Notes: generated from the sequence alone by a model not told the origin. 64,000 nt of DNA from CAVYXZ01 sp965223835 (GCA_965223835.1 CBDCXQ010000001.1:1364001-1428000); one strand, 5' to 3'. Counted from the stretch's first letter, positions 51,588 to 61,620 are shown. A program made the numbers and translations.

Positions 51588-53096
51588 ATGGCGGAGATCT
51601 CCAACAATATTTTCGACTCCATGCTAGAACAGGTAAAGGCATACGAACGTAAGATTGAATCGGTTGAAGTCGGCTTCGTAGACGAGGTGGGCGATGGTAT
51701 TGCCCGCGTTGTCGGTCTGGAAAACATCCGCTTCAGTGAACTGGTGGAGTTCACCAACGGTTCTGCCGGGATCGCCTTTAATCTTGAAAATGATAACGTC
51801 GGTGTCATCATCATGGGTGAATACGACGAAATCAATGAAGGCGACGAAGTGCGCACGCTGGGTCGTATTGCCTCGGTGCCAGTCGGTGAGGGGTTGGTCG
51901 GTCGTGTGGTGGATGCACTGGGTAATCCGGTAGACGGCAAAGGCCCGATCAGTTTTGATGAGTATTACCCGGTCGAGAAGATTGCGCCCGGCGTGATGGC
52001 CCGCAGCAATGTGGACCGTCCGGTGCAGACCGGTATTGTCGCCATCGACTCCATGATCCCGGTGGGACGTGGTCAGCGTGAGTTGATTATTGGTGATCGA
52101 CAGATCGGTAAGACGGCTATTGCGATTGATGCCATCATCAATCAAAAAGGCCAGGGCATGAAGTGCATTTATGTCGCGATTGGTAAGCGTAAAGGTGAGA
52201 TCGCGCGTCTGGTTGCTACACTGGAAGAAGCGGGCGCAATGGAATACACCACCGTTGTCGTGGCATCGGCCTCCGACCCGGCAGCCATGCAGTACATTTC
52301 GCCCTATTCCGGCTGTGCCATCGGCGAGTGGTTCATGGACAACGGTCAGGATGCGCTGGTGGTTTATGATGACCTCTCCAAACATGCCTGGGCCTACCGC
52401 CAGGTTTCCTTGTTGATGCGCCGTCCGCCGGGACGTGAGGCTTATCCAGGTGATGTTTTCTACCTGCATAGCCGCTTGCTGGAACGCGCAGCGCAGTTAA
52501 ATGAAGAACTTGGTGGTGGTAGCCTGACGGCCTTGCCATTTATCGAGACACTGTTAGGCGATGTGTCGGCGTTCGTGCCCACTAACGTGATTTCGATCAC
52601 GGATGGTCAGATTTATCTGGTGAGCGACCTGTTCTACGCGGGTCAACGGCCTGCGCTGGATGTCGGTATCAGCGTGAGTCGGGTGGGTGGTGATGCCCAG
52701 ACCAAAGCTATGAAGCGGGTTGCCGGACAATTAAAGCTTGATCTGGCGCAGTTCCGCTCACTGGCGGCGTTTGCCCAGTTTGGTTCGGACCTGGATAAAG
52801 CGACCCAGCAGCAGTTAGATCGGGGTTTGCGCCTGACCGAGTTGCTGAAACAGCCGCAATATCAGCCGATGAAATTGACCGATCAGGTCGCGATTATTTA
52901 CGCGGGCACCAAAGGTATGCTGGACAACGTGGAAGTAGAAAAGGTTGCGCAGTGGAAAGAAGACTTCCTGCGTGCCTATAACACCCAGTTCAGTGATGTT
53001 GCCAACGCGATTCAGGACAATGCTAACGACTGGGATGACGACATGGCGGCGAAGCTGGAACAGGCGATTGAAACCTTTAATGCAAGCTGGAACTAA
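51588..53096 (+). CDS. atpA: F1 ATP synthase alpha subunit
   Basis: The 502-residue subunit has the usual length, the Walker A GDRQIGKTAIAIDAI (about residues 169-183), the ISVSRVGGDAQTKAMK region and the C-terminal helical domain. AAGGAGG precedes the ATG. It opens a unit atpA-atpG-atpD-atpC; genes for the Fo part and delta are not upstream, where proC stands. Confidence 0.98.
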   Translation: MAEISNNIFDSMLEQVKAYERKIESVEVGFVDEVGDGIARVVGLENIRFSELVEFTNGSAGIAFNLENDNVGVIIMGEYDEINEGDEVRTLGRIASVPVGEGLVGRVVDALGNPVDGKGPISFDEYYPVEKIAPGVMARSNVDRPVQTGIVAIDSMIPVGRGQRELIIGDRQIGKTAIAIDAIINQKGQGMKCIYVAIGKRKGEIARLVATLEEAGAMEYTTVVVASASDPAAMQYISPYSGCAIGEWFMDNGQDALVVYDDLSKHAWAYRQVSLLMRRPPGREAYPGDVFYLHSRLLERAAQLNEELGGGSLTALPFIETLLGDVSAFVPTNVISITDGQIYLVSDLFYAGQRPALDVGISVSRVGGDAQTKAMKRVAGQLKLDLAQFRSLAAFAQFGSDLDKATQQQLDRGLRLTELLKQPQYQPMKLTDQVAIIYAGTKGMLDNVEVEKVAQWKEDFLRAYNTQFSDVANAIQDNANDWDDDMAAKLEQAIETFNASWN

Positions 53097-53128
53097 GCGC
53101 CGGCTAGTGACGAAAGAGAGGCGCTTCA

Positions 53129-54085
53129 ATGGCTAGTGCAAGAGAGATTCAAAAACGTATCCGCAGTGTGAAGAATATTTCACAGATCACGCGGGCGTTG
53201 GAGGCGGTTTCGGCCTCGCGGGTGCGGAAGGCCCAGGCGCGGGTGCTGGCAAGCCGGGCATTCGCGGAGAAAGCCTGGGAAATTTTGCTGAACGTGCAGG
53301 CGGCGGGCGGCAGTGGTCCGCCGATGCATCCACTGTTAGAGGAACGCGCCGAGATCAACAACATTATGATCATCCTCATCACGTCAGATCGTGGCTTGAA
53401 GGGCGCCTTCAATACCAACATGATCCGGGTCGCGAGTCGCTTTTCTGAGCGGTTGGGTAAGCCCACACAATACATCACCATTGGCCGCAAGGGTCGTGAT
53501 TCGATGATCCGTGCCGGCCAGAATGTTGTGGCCTCGTTCACTGACATTCCGGCTGAGCCGGCAATCGCTGATATTTCGGCGGCTAATCGGCTGGCAATTG
53601 ATGCATTCCTGGGCGGCGAGGTTGATGATGTGTTCATCGCCTATACTGACTTTATCAACACATTAACGCAGCGCCCGGTTGTGTTAGGCTGGCTACCGCT
53701 AATTCCCCATACGATTGAAGATCAGGTGGCGGCGGAATTCGTCAAGGATGTTCCCAACGTTTCCGATTCCAGTGCCAGCTATGAATATGAGCCGTCGCCG
53801 GAAGCGATTCTTCAGGAGATCGTGCCTCGTTTCACCGAGCTGCAACTGTATCAGGCGATGTTAGAGAGCCAGGCCAGTGAGTATTCGGCGCAAATGGTCG
53901 CGATGCGCAATGCGTCGGATAACGCGTCGGCACTGGTGGAAGACCTGACACTGGATTACAACAAAGCCCGACAGGCGGCGATTACGGCAGAGATCCTGGA
54001 TATTGTGGGCGGGACCGAAGCGTTGCAGTCGGCGGTTGATGATGTAACTAGACAAATTGAGACGGCGCTGGTCGCCCCAACTTGA
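53129..54085 (+). CDS. atpG: F1 ATP synthase gamma subunit
   Basis: The central shaft subunit starts SAREIQKRIRSVKNISQITRALEAVSASRVRKA and ends YNKARQAAITAEILDIVGGTEAL, the two long helices of the coiled coil that rotates in the alpha/beta ring. At 318 residues it is longer than the usual about 286, with extra residues in the middle (region AEFVKDVPNVSDSSASYEYEPS). GAGAGGCG precedes the ATG. Confidence 0.97.
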   Translation: MASAREIQKRIRSVKNISQITRALEAVSASRVRKAQARVLASRAFAEKAWEILLNVQAAGGSGPPMHPLLEERAEINNIMIILITSDRGLKGAFNTNMIRVASRFSERLGKPTQYITIGRKGRDSMIRAGQNVVASFTDIPAEPAIADISAANRLAIDAFLGGEVDDVFIAYTDFINTLTQRPVVLGWLPLIPHTIEDQVAAEFVKDVPNVSDSSASYEYEPSPEAILQEIVPRFTELQLYQAMLESQASEYSAQMVAMRNASDNASALVEDLTLDYNKARQAAITAEILDIVGGTEALQSAVDDVTRQIETALVAPT

Positions 54086-54098
54086 GGAGTTGAGATAT

Positions 54099-55499
54099 AT
54101 GGCTGAAGGACAAGGGCGTATCGCCCAGATTCTAGGTAACGTGGTGGATGTCGAGTTTCCTGAAGGTGACTTGCCGGACATCTTTGACGCGTTGCGGGTA
54201 CCGCGTGAAAATGAAGAAGATCTGATTCTTGAAGTCCAGCTTCACCTGGGTGATCGCATGGTCAAGACGGTGGCGATGGACAGCACTGACGGTTTGCAGC
54301 GTGGTGTTGCAGCCTATGCGCTTGGTGCTCCCATTCAGGTCCCGGTTGGGCAAGCTTCACTGGGTCGCGTCTTCAACGTTTTGGGTCGGCCAATTGACAA
54401 TCAGCCGCCCGTTCCAGATAGCGAACCCTGGCGGGCGATTCACGCCACTGCTCCAAACTTTGAAGAGCAATCCACGACGATTGAAGTATTCGAAAGCGGT
54501 ATGAAAGTCATCGATCTGGTCGCCCCGATGACGAAGGGTGGCAAAACCGGCATTTTCGGTGGTGCGGGTGTTGGTAAAACCATCACCATTCAGGAACTCA
54601 TTAACTCCATTGCTACCCAGCATGACGGCCTGTCGGTGTTTGCCGGCGTGGGTGAACGGACGCGTGAAGGTACGCAGCTTTACGGCGAAATGGAAGAAGC
54701 TGGCGTGCTGGATAAGCTGGCGATGGTGTTTGGACAAATGAACGAACCGCCGGGTGTGCGGCTGCGGGTAGCGCTTTCCGGCCTGACGATGGCGGAACAA
54801 TTCCGCGATGAAGGCCGTGATGTGCTGCTGTTTATCGACAACATCTTTCGCTATTCTTTGGCAGGTGCTGAGGTGTCGGCGCTGCTGGGCCGTATGCCGT
54901 CAGCAGTGGGTTACCAGCCGACGCTGGCTGAGGAAATGGGCCAGTTGCAGGAGCGCATTACCTCAACGAAGACCGGCTCTATCACGTCGATGCAAGCGGT
55001 TTATGTGCCAGCGGATGACTATTCCGACCCGGCTCCAGTTGCGGTGTTTACGCATCTGGACGGTACGATTGCGCTGGAACGTTCGATTGCCGCGCGTGGT
55101 CTGTTCCCGGCGGTCGATCCGCTGGGTAGTACCAGCAAAATTCTTGACCCACTGGTGATCGGTGAAGAACATTACCGCACCGCCCGCGAGGTCCAGCAGG
55201 TGTTGCAACGCTACAAAGATCTGCAGGACATCATCGCCATTCTGGGTGTTGATGAGCTTTCTGATGATGACAAGTTGCTAGTGGCACGCGCGCGTAAGAT
55301 TGAGCAATTCCTGACCCAGCCAATGGTGGTGGCGGAGCAGTTCACGGGGCGTCCGGGCCGTTACGTGCAGGTGAAAGACACGGTGCGTGGCTTCCGTATG
55401 CTGCTGGATGGTGAAGTCGATCACATCCCGGAGCAGATGTTCTATATGGCGGGTGCTATGGATGAAGTCATCGAACGTTACGAAGCGTCACAAAACTAA
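54099..55499 (+). CDS. atpD: F1 ATP synthase beta subunit
   Basis: The catalytic subunit (466 residues) has Walker A GGAGVGKTITIQELI (about residues 152-166), GERTREGTQLYGEM with the catalytic Glu, LLFIDNIFRYS (Walker B) and SALLGRMPSAVGYQPTLAEEMG. TTGAGGAGTTGAGATAT stands before the ATG at 54099; the frame open to 54057 lies in the end of atpG. Confidence 0.98.
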   Translation: MAEGQGRIAQILGNVVDVEFPEGDLPDIFDALRVPRENEEDLILEVQLHLGDRMVKTVAMDSTDGLQRGVAAYALGAPIQVPVGQASLGRVFNVLGRPIDNQPPVPDSEPWRAIHATAPNFEEQSTTIEVFESGMKVIDLVAPMTKGGKTGIFGGAGVGKTITIQELINSIATQHDGLSVFAGVGERTREGTQLYGEMEEAGVLDKLAMVFGQMNEPPGVRLRVALSGLTMAEQFRDEGRDVLLFIDNIFRYSLAGAEVSALLGRMPSAVGYQPTLAEEMGQLQERITSTKTGSITSMQAVYVPADDYSDPAPVAVFTHLDGTIALERSIAARGLFPAVDPLGSTSKILDPLVIGEEHYRTAREVQQVLQRYKDLQDIIAILGVDELSDDDKLLVARARKIEQFLTQPMVVAEQFTGRPGRYVQVKDTVRGFRMLLDGEVDHIPEQMFYMAGAMDEVIERYEASQN

Positions 55500-55508
55500 G
55501 CGAGGCCG

Positions 55509-55961
55509 ATGATGCCCATACATGTTGAAGTGGTGACGCAAGAGCGCAAGGTATTCGACGAACCGCTAGCCGATATTGTGATTATCCCGGCAGTCGAGGG
55601 TGAGATGGGGGTCCTGCCTAACCATGCGCCCGTACTCACGACGCTGGGATTCGGTGAACTGGTCGTGCGTAAAGGGCAGGCCGAAGAACGCTTTGCAATT
55701 TACGGTGGGGTAGTCGATGTGCGGCCCGATAAGGTTGTCGTCCTGGCCGATCTGGCGGAATCATCTTTCGCACTGGACCTGGAGCGTATTGAGGCGGCAC
55801 GTGAAAGTGCTCGTGAACTACTGGAATCGGGCATTCCGGCGGCGGAAAATCGTGAGGCAGCCCTGGCGCTGCGCCGGGCGGAACTCAGTCTGCGGATCCA
55901 CCGCAAATTACAGAATCGGGGCGCGGTTATTCGCATCCTTGATGATGACGAAGACGAATAA
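55509..55961 (+). CDS. atpC: F1 ATP synthase epsilon subunit
   Basis: The 150-residue subunit has the N-terminal beta barrel (IHVEVVTQERKVFDEP, GEMGVLPNHAPVLTTL, YGGVVDVRPDKVVVLAD) and a C-terminal helical hairpin (AALALRRAELSLRIHRKL) followed by an acidic tail DDDEDE. It couples and inhibits F1. ATG at 55509 or 55512. It closes the unit; a terminator follows. Confidence 0.96.
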   Translation: MMPIHVEVVTQERKVFDEPLADIVIIPAVEGEMGVLPNHAPVLTTLGFGELVVRKGQAEERFAIYGGVVDVRPDKVVVLADLAESSFALDLERIEAARESARELLESGIPAAENREAALALRRAELSLRIHRKLQNRGAVIRILDDDEDE

Positions 55962-55987
55962 TTTCCAGTCCTAATTGGTGAAAGACG

Positions 55988-56024
55988 AGCGCCCGGTCCT
56001 CATGTTGGCCGGGCGTTGCTTTTG
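55988..56024 (+). terminator. Intrinsic terminator after atpC
   Basis: Eleven-pair GC-rich stem (55988-55998 with 56007-56017, containing CGCCCGG/CCGGGCG) and an eight-base loop; a short T tract GCTTTTG follows. Confidence 0.65.
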
Positions 56025-56078
56025 CATCTAATTTCCTGTATAAACAGAGCGCACCTTCGTGAATAGGGCAGGGTCATT

Positions 56079-57089
56079 ATGGGGCTGTTTGATAAAAAAC
56101 TGGGGCTGGATCTGGGCACGGTTAATGTGCTGATCTATGCTAATGAGCAGATTGTGCTTCAGGAACCATCACTGGTTGCACTCACAGTTGAGGAAGAGCG
56201 CATCGTTGAAATCGGGCAGCCCGCCCGCGAGATGCTGGGTAAGACCGATGAAGAAGACATCCAGGTGGTGCGCCCGCTGCGCGATGGTGTGATTGCTGAT
56301 TATGAAGTGACTGAGGCGATGTTGCGCCACTTCTTCAATAAAGTTGCGGGCCGTCTGCGGCTGTTCAAGCCGACCGTGATGGTGTCGGTCCCGTTTGGCG
56401 TCACCAGCGTGGAAAAGCGGGCGGTACATGAAGCGGCGGTGGCTGCCGGTGCCCGCGAAGCCTTTTTGATTTGGGAACCGCTGGCGGCTGCCATTGGCAC
56501 GGGATTACCAGTGGGAACACCAGCGGGCGATATGGTCGTCAACATTGGTGGTGGCATCACCGAGGCGGCTGTGTTGACGATGAACAATATCGTCCGGGCC
56601 GAGAGCGGACGGGTTGGTGGTTTGCGGCAGGACGAGGCGATTGTCAGTTATGTGCGCCGCAAATATAACCTGACCATCGGCCAGCCCACCGCCGAGTCGA
56701 TTAAGATCCAGGTGGGGGCCGCCGTTGCACCGGTTGAAGAAATGGCGATGGAGATTCAAGGCCGCGATAATGTCAGTGGTTTGCCCCGAACGGTTAGTAT
56801 TACCACTGGTGAGGTCGTTGAAGCGCTGGCTGAACCATTGTCAATGATTGCGAATGTGTTGAAGTCGGTTCTGGGAACCACGCCTCCTGAACTGGCATCC
56901 GACATTATTGATCGCGGTATCGTGTTAACCGGTGGTGGTGCCTTGCTGCGTGGGATGGACCAGTATCTCACGCGTGAGACCGGTGTACCGGTGTACCGGG
57001 CGGATAATGCGTTGATTGCTGTTGCGACAGGTGCCGGGCGTGCCCTAGAAGACCCGGCTATTTTGCGGCGTGTGACCCAGGTTGTTTAA
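56079..57089 (+). CDS. mreB: Rod shape-determining protein MreB
   Basis: The 336-residue actin-like protein forms membrane-bound filaments that direct cell-wall growth. Motifs: LGLDLGTVNVLIY (phosphate 1), VVNIGGGITEAAVL (phosphate 2, about residues 154-167) and IVLTGGGALLRGMDQYL (adenosine). It is next to the end of the atp unit and convergent with rex, overlapping it by 4 bases. mreC and mreD are not adjacent. Confidence 0.97.
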   Translation: MGLFDKKLGLDLGTVNVLIYANEQIVLQEPSLVALTVEEERIVEIGQPAREMLGKTDEEDIQVVRPLRDGVIADYEVTEAMLRHFFNKVAGRLRLFKPTVMVSVPFGVTSVEKRAVHEAAVAAGAREAFLIWEPLAAAIGTGLPVGTPAGDMVVNIGGGITEAAVLTMNNIVRAESGRVGGLRQDEAIVSYVRRKYNLTIGQPTAESIKIQVGAAVAPVEEMAMEIQGRDNVSGLPRTVSITTGEVVEALAEPLSMIANVLKSVLGTTPPELASDIIDRGIVLTGGGALLRGMDQYLTRETGVPVYRADNALIAVATGAGRALEDPAILRRVTQVV

Positions 57090-57718
57090 TCCAGATAATA
57101 GGTCATCCGCTGGAGATGAACGACGGGATCAATGTACTGGACATGGATGTCTTCGGGTACATTCAGGCTGATGGGGGCATAGTTAAGCAGCGCGCGGACG
57201 CCGGCCTCAATCAATTTGTTTGCGACTTCCTGGGCATGGGACGCGGGCACCGCAATCATCGCGACTTTGATATTATGCTCGGCTATAATAGTGGGTAAAT
57301 CAGCAAAGGGTTGTACCTGATGTTCGCCAACGAGTTGACCAATTTTGGCCGGGTCGTTATCGAAGATGGACACGATGCGAAAGCCCCGGTCGGCAAAACC
57401 CCGATAATTAGCTACTGCCCGCCCCAGGTCGCCGCCACCGACTAAGGCGACATCCCACTCCTGGTTTACCTTTAAAACGCCCTTAAGCTGCTCAATCAGA
57501 TATTCGATCTGGTAGCCAGTTCCCTGTTTGCCAAAACCACCAAAATGCGACAGGTCTTTGCGAATCTGGGCCGAACTGATGCCCAAACGCTGCCCAAGCT
57601 CGTGCGACGAGGTCACATCACGCCCTTCTTGTGCCAGACGAGTTAAGGCCCGCAAGTAGACCGGCAAGCGCCCAATCACAATATCGGGGATATTGGCTGA
57701 AATTATGTTTGACGGCAT
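57086..57718 (-). CDS. rex: Redox-sensing transcriptional repressor Rex
   Basis: The 210-residue regulator senses the NADH/NAD+ ratio. The N-terminal winged helix has LPVYLRALTRLAQEG and ISSAQIRKDLSHFGGFGKQGTGY (about residues 50-72), typical of Rex; the Rossmann motif is VALVGGGDLGRAV (about 90-102), and the C-terminal swapped helix is present. CAGGAG stands before the ATG. A TTGTGA half-site (+ strand about 57756) lies upstream, not enough for a full Rex operator. Confidence 0.95.
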   Translation of the reverse strand: MPSNIISANIPDIVIGRLPVYLRALTRLAQEGRDVTSSHELGQRLGISSAQIRKDLSHFGGFGKQGTGYQIEYLIEQLKGVLKVNQEWDVALVGGGDLGRAVANYRGFADRGFRIVSIFDNDPAKIGQLVGEHQVQPFADLPTIIAEHNIKVAMIAVPASHAQEVANKLIEAGVRALLNYAPISLNVPEDIHVQYIDPVVHLQRMTYYLD

Positions 57719-57940
57719 GAGACCTGTGACTCCTGTAGCACCGCACTGCGTTTAATTGTGATTTTTTATGCATTTAATCTTACCATGCGCCGGGCTGTGT
57801 AGCTAGGCGAGGATTACAGCATGAATCACCATCAAATAGAAATGCATTAGAAACTGCGCAAAGAAGTAGGAGTATTCTAGAAATATGATTATGATATGAT
57901 TGTGTAGATTGAGTCAAATAGTACAAATCGAGTTAGCACC

Positions 57941-59323
57941 ATGTCAATCAGGCGTTCTTTGTTTGTGTTAACGCTGCTGGTATTTATCTTGCCAGTCGCA
58001 GTGTTTGCCAGTCGAGCCAACCAACCGGAGTTTACGGGTTCGATTCAAAGCGAAAACATCCAATTGCATACCGTACAAACGGGTGATGTGGCGGTGGTTG
58101 TGAACGCGATTGGCGCGGTGGAGGCCAATGAAGTCGTTCAACTGAGTATGACCACACCGGGTCGTATTCGCGAGATTATGGTTGAAGAGGGCGACTACGT
58201 GTTGGCAGGTGATATTCTGGTCCAGCAGGTTGATGACGCCCAGCGTATTGACTATGAACAGGCGTTATTGGCGCTTGATCTGGCACAGTTGGAACTGACA
58301 GATTTGTTGGAACCGGTTGATGAGGATGATATTCGGGTCGCTGAGGCTAATGTGCAGAGCGCCTGGGCGGCGGTACAGAGTATTGAAACTGCGGTTTCGA
58401 ATGATGACTTACAGGCAGCACAGTTGAGCATAAATCAGGCCCAGGCCGCCTATGATGAAGCGGTGCGGGTGCGTTCAATCGCGCAGGGTGGGCAGGCTGA
58501 TGAAGCCTATGCTCAACTGGATGCTGAGGTTGGAGCCGCATCATTCAATCTGGAAATCGCTCGTTTACGCTATGAGGATCTACGTTCTGCCAATCAAGGC
58601 CAGCTTGGTGCTGCCTATGCGCGGGCGCTTCAGGCTGAACAGGAACTGGAGCGGGTCAAAGCAGGTCCCCGCTCAAGTGAGATTGATCTGGCCGAGATCG
58701 CTGTCGATCAAGCACAGGTCCAACTGGACAATGCGGCGACGGCTTTCAATCGGATGCAGTTGGTCGCGCCATTTGATGGGATTATCTCGCGGGTGAACGC
58801 TGAAGTCGGCTCCGTGGTTGCACCGGGACTGCCGGTGATTGAACTCACAAATATTTCGCCGCTGCATATTATGGCCGAAGTGGATGAGGTCGATATTCGT
58901 CGCATTACTGAAGGTATGGATGCGCGGGTACAGCTTGATGCGCTGCCCAATACCCGGTTAACCGGCAATATCGAGCAAATCGCGGTGATCGGTCGCGATC
59001 AGGATGGAATCGTGAGTTATGACGTCAAATTGCTGCTGGACGCGATTGACACCCGCGTGCGTGATGGGATGACAGCAGAAGCAGCAGTCATTGTAGAAGC
59101 GCGTGACGATGTATTGGTTGTGCCCAATATCTATATTCGGCTTGACCGGCGCAACGAGCAAGCCTTTGTGAACGTATTAGAAGATGATGGTACGCTGAAA
59201 GAAGTCGAGGTTGAGCTGGGTTTACAGGGACAGGACAACAGCGAAATCGTGGCTGGGCTGGGCGTGGGTGAGGTGATCGCGCTTGATCTGGCTGGTGAGG
59301 CATTCTCCCTGTTTGGAGGTTAG
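57941..59323 (+). CDS. HlyD-type efflux adaptor subunit 1
   Basis: The 460-residue periplasmic-type adaptor has an N-terminal signal or anchor (SLFVLTLLVFILPVAVFA), a lipoyl half-motif (GRIREIMVEEGDYVLAGDILVQ), a long alpha-helical hairpin (about residues 100-260) and the second lipoyl half with YAPFDG-like LVAPFDGIISRVNAEVGSVV. It belongs with the next four genes, an ABC export system of the MacAB type. Spacing to the next gene is 6 bases. Confidence 0.88.
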   Translation: MSIRRSLFVLTLLVFILPVAVFASRANQPEFTGSIQSENIQLHTVQTGDVAVVVNAIGAVEANEVVQLSMTTPGRIREIMVEEGDYVLAGDILVQQVDDAQRIDYEQALLALDLAQLELTDLLEPVDEDDIRVAEANVQSAWAAVQSIETAVSNDDLQAAQLSINQAQAAYDEAVRVRSIAQGGQADEAYAQLDAEVGAASFNLEIARLRYEDLRSANQGQLGAAYARALQAEQELERVKAGPRSSEIDLAEIAVDQAQVQLDNAATAFNRMQLVAPFDGIISRVNAEVGSVVAPGLPVIELTNISPLHIMAEVDEVDIRRITEGMDARVQLDALPNTRLTGNIEQIAVIGRDQDGIVSYDVKLLLDAIDTRVRDGMTAEAAVIVEARDDVLVVPNIYIRLDRRNEQAFVNVLEDDGTLKEVEVELGLQGQDNSEIVAGLGVGEVIALDLAGEAFSLFGG

Positions 59324-59329
59324 CGTTCG

Positions 59330-60763
59330 ATGCGCACAGTACGTAATCTGATTATCGTCGCGGTCGTGGCGGTGGTTGCTTTTGTTGTTTTCCAGGGCAT
59401 TTCGCAGAATGGCGATGTGACTGCTCAGGAGGCCGGGCAAGAAAACTCACTTATTCAAGATGAGACCCTGGTGTCCGTGTCCGATCTGGAAGTGACCGTG
59501 AATGCGACAGGTTCGGTTGAGCCAGCGCGTAAGGTGGGCCTGGTTTTTGAGATGTCTAACCTGCCGGTAGCTGAAGTGATTATCGAGGAAGGCCAGCAAG
59601 TTGATGCCGATGCGCTGTTGGCGTATTTGGACACGGCAGATATGGAAACCAATCTGCGCATTGCTGAGATCAACCTGGCCCGGCAGCGAGTTGCCTATGA
59701 TGCGCTGGTTGAACCGGCACGTGAGGTCGATGTTCGGGTTGCCGAAGCAGCCCTGGCGGCGGCCCAGGCCGGCGTGAATGCCGCCTTTGACACCGGTACC
59801 GATGCCTATGATCGCGAAATTGCCCGGCTGCAAGCCGAACTGGCCCGCAATGCACTGTGGCAGCAGCAGCTCCAGCGTGACCAAACGCTCAATCCCCAGG
59901 TGCCCGAAGGTTTTCCTGAACCCGTAATTCCATTGGAAGTGGAACGGCAGCTTGAAGCTGGTCTGGCCCAGGCTGATTTTGGTGTGCTAATTGCCGATGA
60001 AAATTTTGAGAGTGTCGCTGGACGCGGCCCTGATGTTGGTAGCCTGGGATCGGCGAATGCTTCAGTGGTGGCGGCAGAAGTGCAGCTTGAGCGGTTACTC
60101 GAGGGACCTTCCGCCATAGATTTGCAACGGGCGGAGATTCAATTGAGGCAGGCCGAACTGGCGCGTGATCTGGCACAGGTTAACCTTGATCGTGCCCGTT
60201 TATATGCGCCCTTTGATGGAGTTGTGGCGGCGGTCAATTTGACGGAAGGCGAATTGCCACCGTCGGCGACGGCAGTTGAAATCATAGATGACAGTGTTTT
60301 CTACATTGATCTGGCGATTGATGAAACTGAGATCGTCGATGTACAGGTGGGGCAACCCGTGTCGTTAGTGCTGGATGCGCTTCCTGAAGCCCAGATCACC
60401 GGGACGATTACGCGGGTGGCACAGACACCGACCCGCATTGGTCAGGTTGTTACCTATATTGCCCGGGTTACGTTAGACCCAACACTGGAACCCGTGCGTC
60501 TGGGCATGAATGCGACGGCGACGATAAAGGTGCAGCAGCTAGAGGATGTCTTTACGCTTCGTAACCGTTTCATTCGTATCGATCGGTCCACCCAACGGGC
60601 ATTTGTTACCGTTCAACGGGAAAATGGTCGTTTCGAGGAAATCGAAGTGCAATTGGGTTTGCGTAACGAAACGCATAGTCAGATTTTGAGTGGCCTCGAA
60701 GCCGGACAGCGCATCGTATTGCTGCCGCGTGGTGAACTGAATGTCTTTGGCGATGGTGGATAA
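59330..60763 (+). CDS. HlyD-type efflux adaptor subunit 2
   Basis: The 477-residue paralogue of the upstream adaptor has a single N-terminal membrane segment (LIIVAVVAVVAFVVFQGI), lipoyl halves around a long coiled hairpin and LYAPFDGVVAAVNLTEGELP. It differs in the hairpin, which has an extra segment (about residues 170-235). Two adaptors before one ATPase suggests a hetero-oligomer or two alternative complexes. No outer-membrane channel gene is near. Confidence 0.88.
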   Translation: MRTVRNLIIVAVVAVVAFVVFQGISQNGDVTAQEAGQENSLIQDETLVSVSDLEVTVNATGSVEPARKVGLVFEMSNLPVAEVIIEEGQQVDADALLAYLDTADMETNLRIAEINLARQRVAYDALVEPAREVDVRVAEAALAAAQAGVNAAFDTGTDAYDREIARLQAELARNALWQQQLQRDQTLNPQVPEGFPEPVIPLEVERQLEAGLAQADFGVLIADENFESVAGRGPDVGSLGSANASVVAAEVQLERLLEGPSAIDLQRAEIQLRQAELARDLAQVNLDRARLYAPFDGVVAAVNLTEGELPPSATAVEIIDDSVFYIDLAIDETEIVDVQVGQPVSLVLDALPEAQITGTITRVAQTPTRIGQVVTYIARVTLDPTLEPVRLGMNATATIKVQQLEDVFTLRNRFIRIDRSTQRAFVTVQRENGRFEEIEVQLGLRNETHSQILSGLEAGQRIVLLPRGELNVFGDGG

Positions 60764-60769
60764 ATCACA

Positions 60770-61615
60770 ATGATTGGCCTGTTTAGCCGTAACGGCAAGA
60801 AAAGAGAAATTGCCCGCGACGACCAGGGGCGCAAGGCAGTGATCGATATTCACGACATCACCAAAGTCTACAAGATGGGTGATATTGAAGTTCATGCACT
60901 CCGCGGTGTGTCGTTACGAATTTTTGAAGGTGAGTTCGTGTCGATCATGGGGCCATCCGGTTCGGGTAAAAGTACCCTGATGAATATCCTGGGGGCGCTG
61001 GACCAGCCCACCTCTGGTGAGTTTTACCTGGATGGTGTAGATGTCAGCCGGTTGAGCGAAACGGACCTGGCAAAAATCCGCAACAAAAAAATCGGCTTTG
61101 TGTTCCAGAGTTTTAACTTGCTGAAGCGTACCACAGCACTGCGTCAGGTTGAACTCCCGTTGATTTATGGCGGGACGGCCCGCCGCACCGAACGGGCAAC
61201 CAAAGCATTAGAATCGGTAGGGCTAGGCCGCCGCCTGGACCATTTACCCAGCGAATTGTCGGGTGGTCAGCAACAGCGCGTGGCGATTGCGCGGGCGTTG
61301 GTGAATGAACCGGCGATGATTTTGGCCGATGAGCCGACTGGCAATCTGGACTCCCGTAGCGGCACCGAGGTCATGGAAATCTTTCAGGCATTGAATAACG
61401 ATCAGGGTATTACCACGATTTTTGTGACCCATGACCCCTGGATTGCACGGCATACTCAGCGAGTCATCATGCTGCGCGATGGCGAGGTGGTGGCGGACCG
61501 GCAGGTTGCTGATCCTTTAGTAGCGGGTGAATCTGAGCGCCCCAGCGAAGCTGAGGAGCTGGAAGGCATTTTCCAGGATGTCTATTACAGCGGTGCGGAA
61601 GAAGAGTACAACTAA
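60770..61615 (+). CDS. MacB/LolD-type ABC ATPase
   Basis: The 281-residue ATPase has Walker A GPSGSGKSTLMNILG (about residues 62-76), signature LSGGQQQRVAIARAL (about 161-175) and Walker B MILADEPTGNLDS, then the H-loop VTHDPW. It energises export with the two permeases that follow. The C terminus is longer and acidic (SERPSEAEELEGIFQDV). The Shine-Dalgarno is weak; gaps to its neighbours are 6 and 5 bases. Confidence 0.95.
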   Translation: MIGLFSRNGKKREIARDDQGRKAVIDIHDITKVYKMGDIEVHALRGVSLRIFEGEFVSIMGPSGSGKSTLMNILGALDQPTSGEFYLDGVDVSRLSETDLAKIRNKKIGFVFQSFNLLKRTTALRQVELPLIYGGTARRTERATKALESVGLGRRLDHLPSELSGGQQQRVAIARALVNEPAMILADEPTGNLDSRSGTEVMEIFQALNNDQGITTIFVTHDPWIARHTQRVIMLRDGEVVADRQVADPLVAGESERPSEAEELEGIFQDVYYSGAEEEYN

Positions 61616-61620
61616 GCCTG

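Noticed and set aside
51624..52469. Minus-strand frame of 281 codons opposite atpA
   Set aside because: Antisense shadow of a universally conserved gene.
57744..57775. Rex operator upstream of rex
   Set aside because: Only one TTGTGA half-site is visible; the inverted partner CACAA is missing at the right distance.
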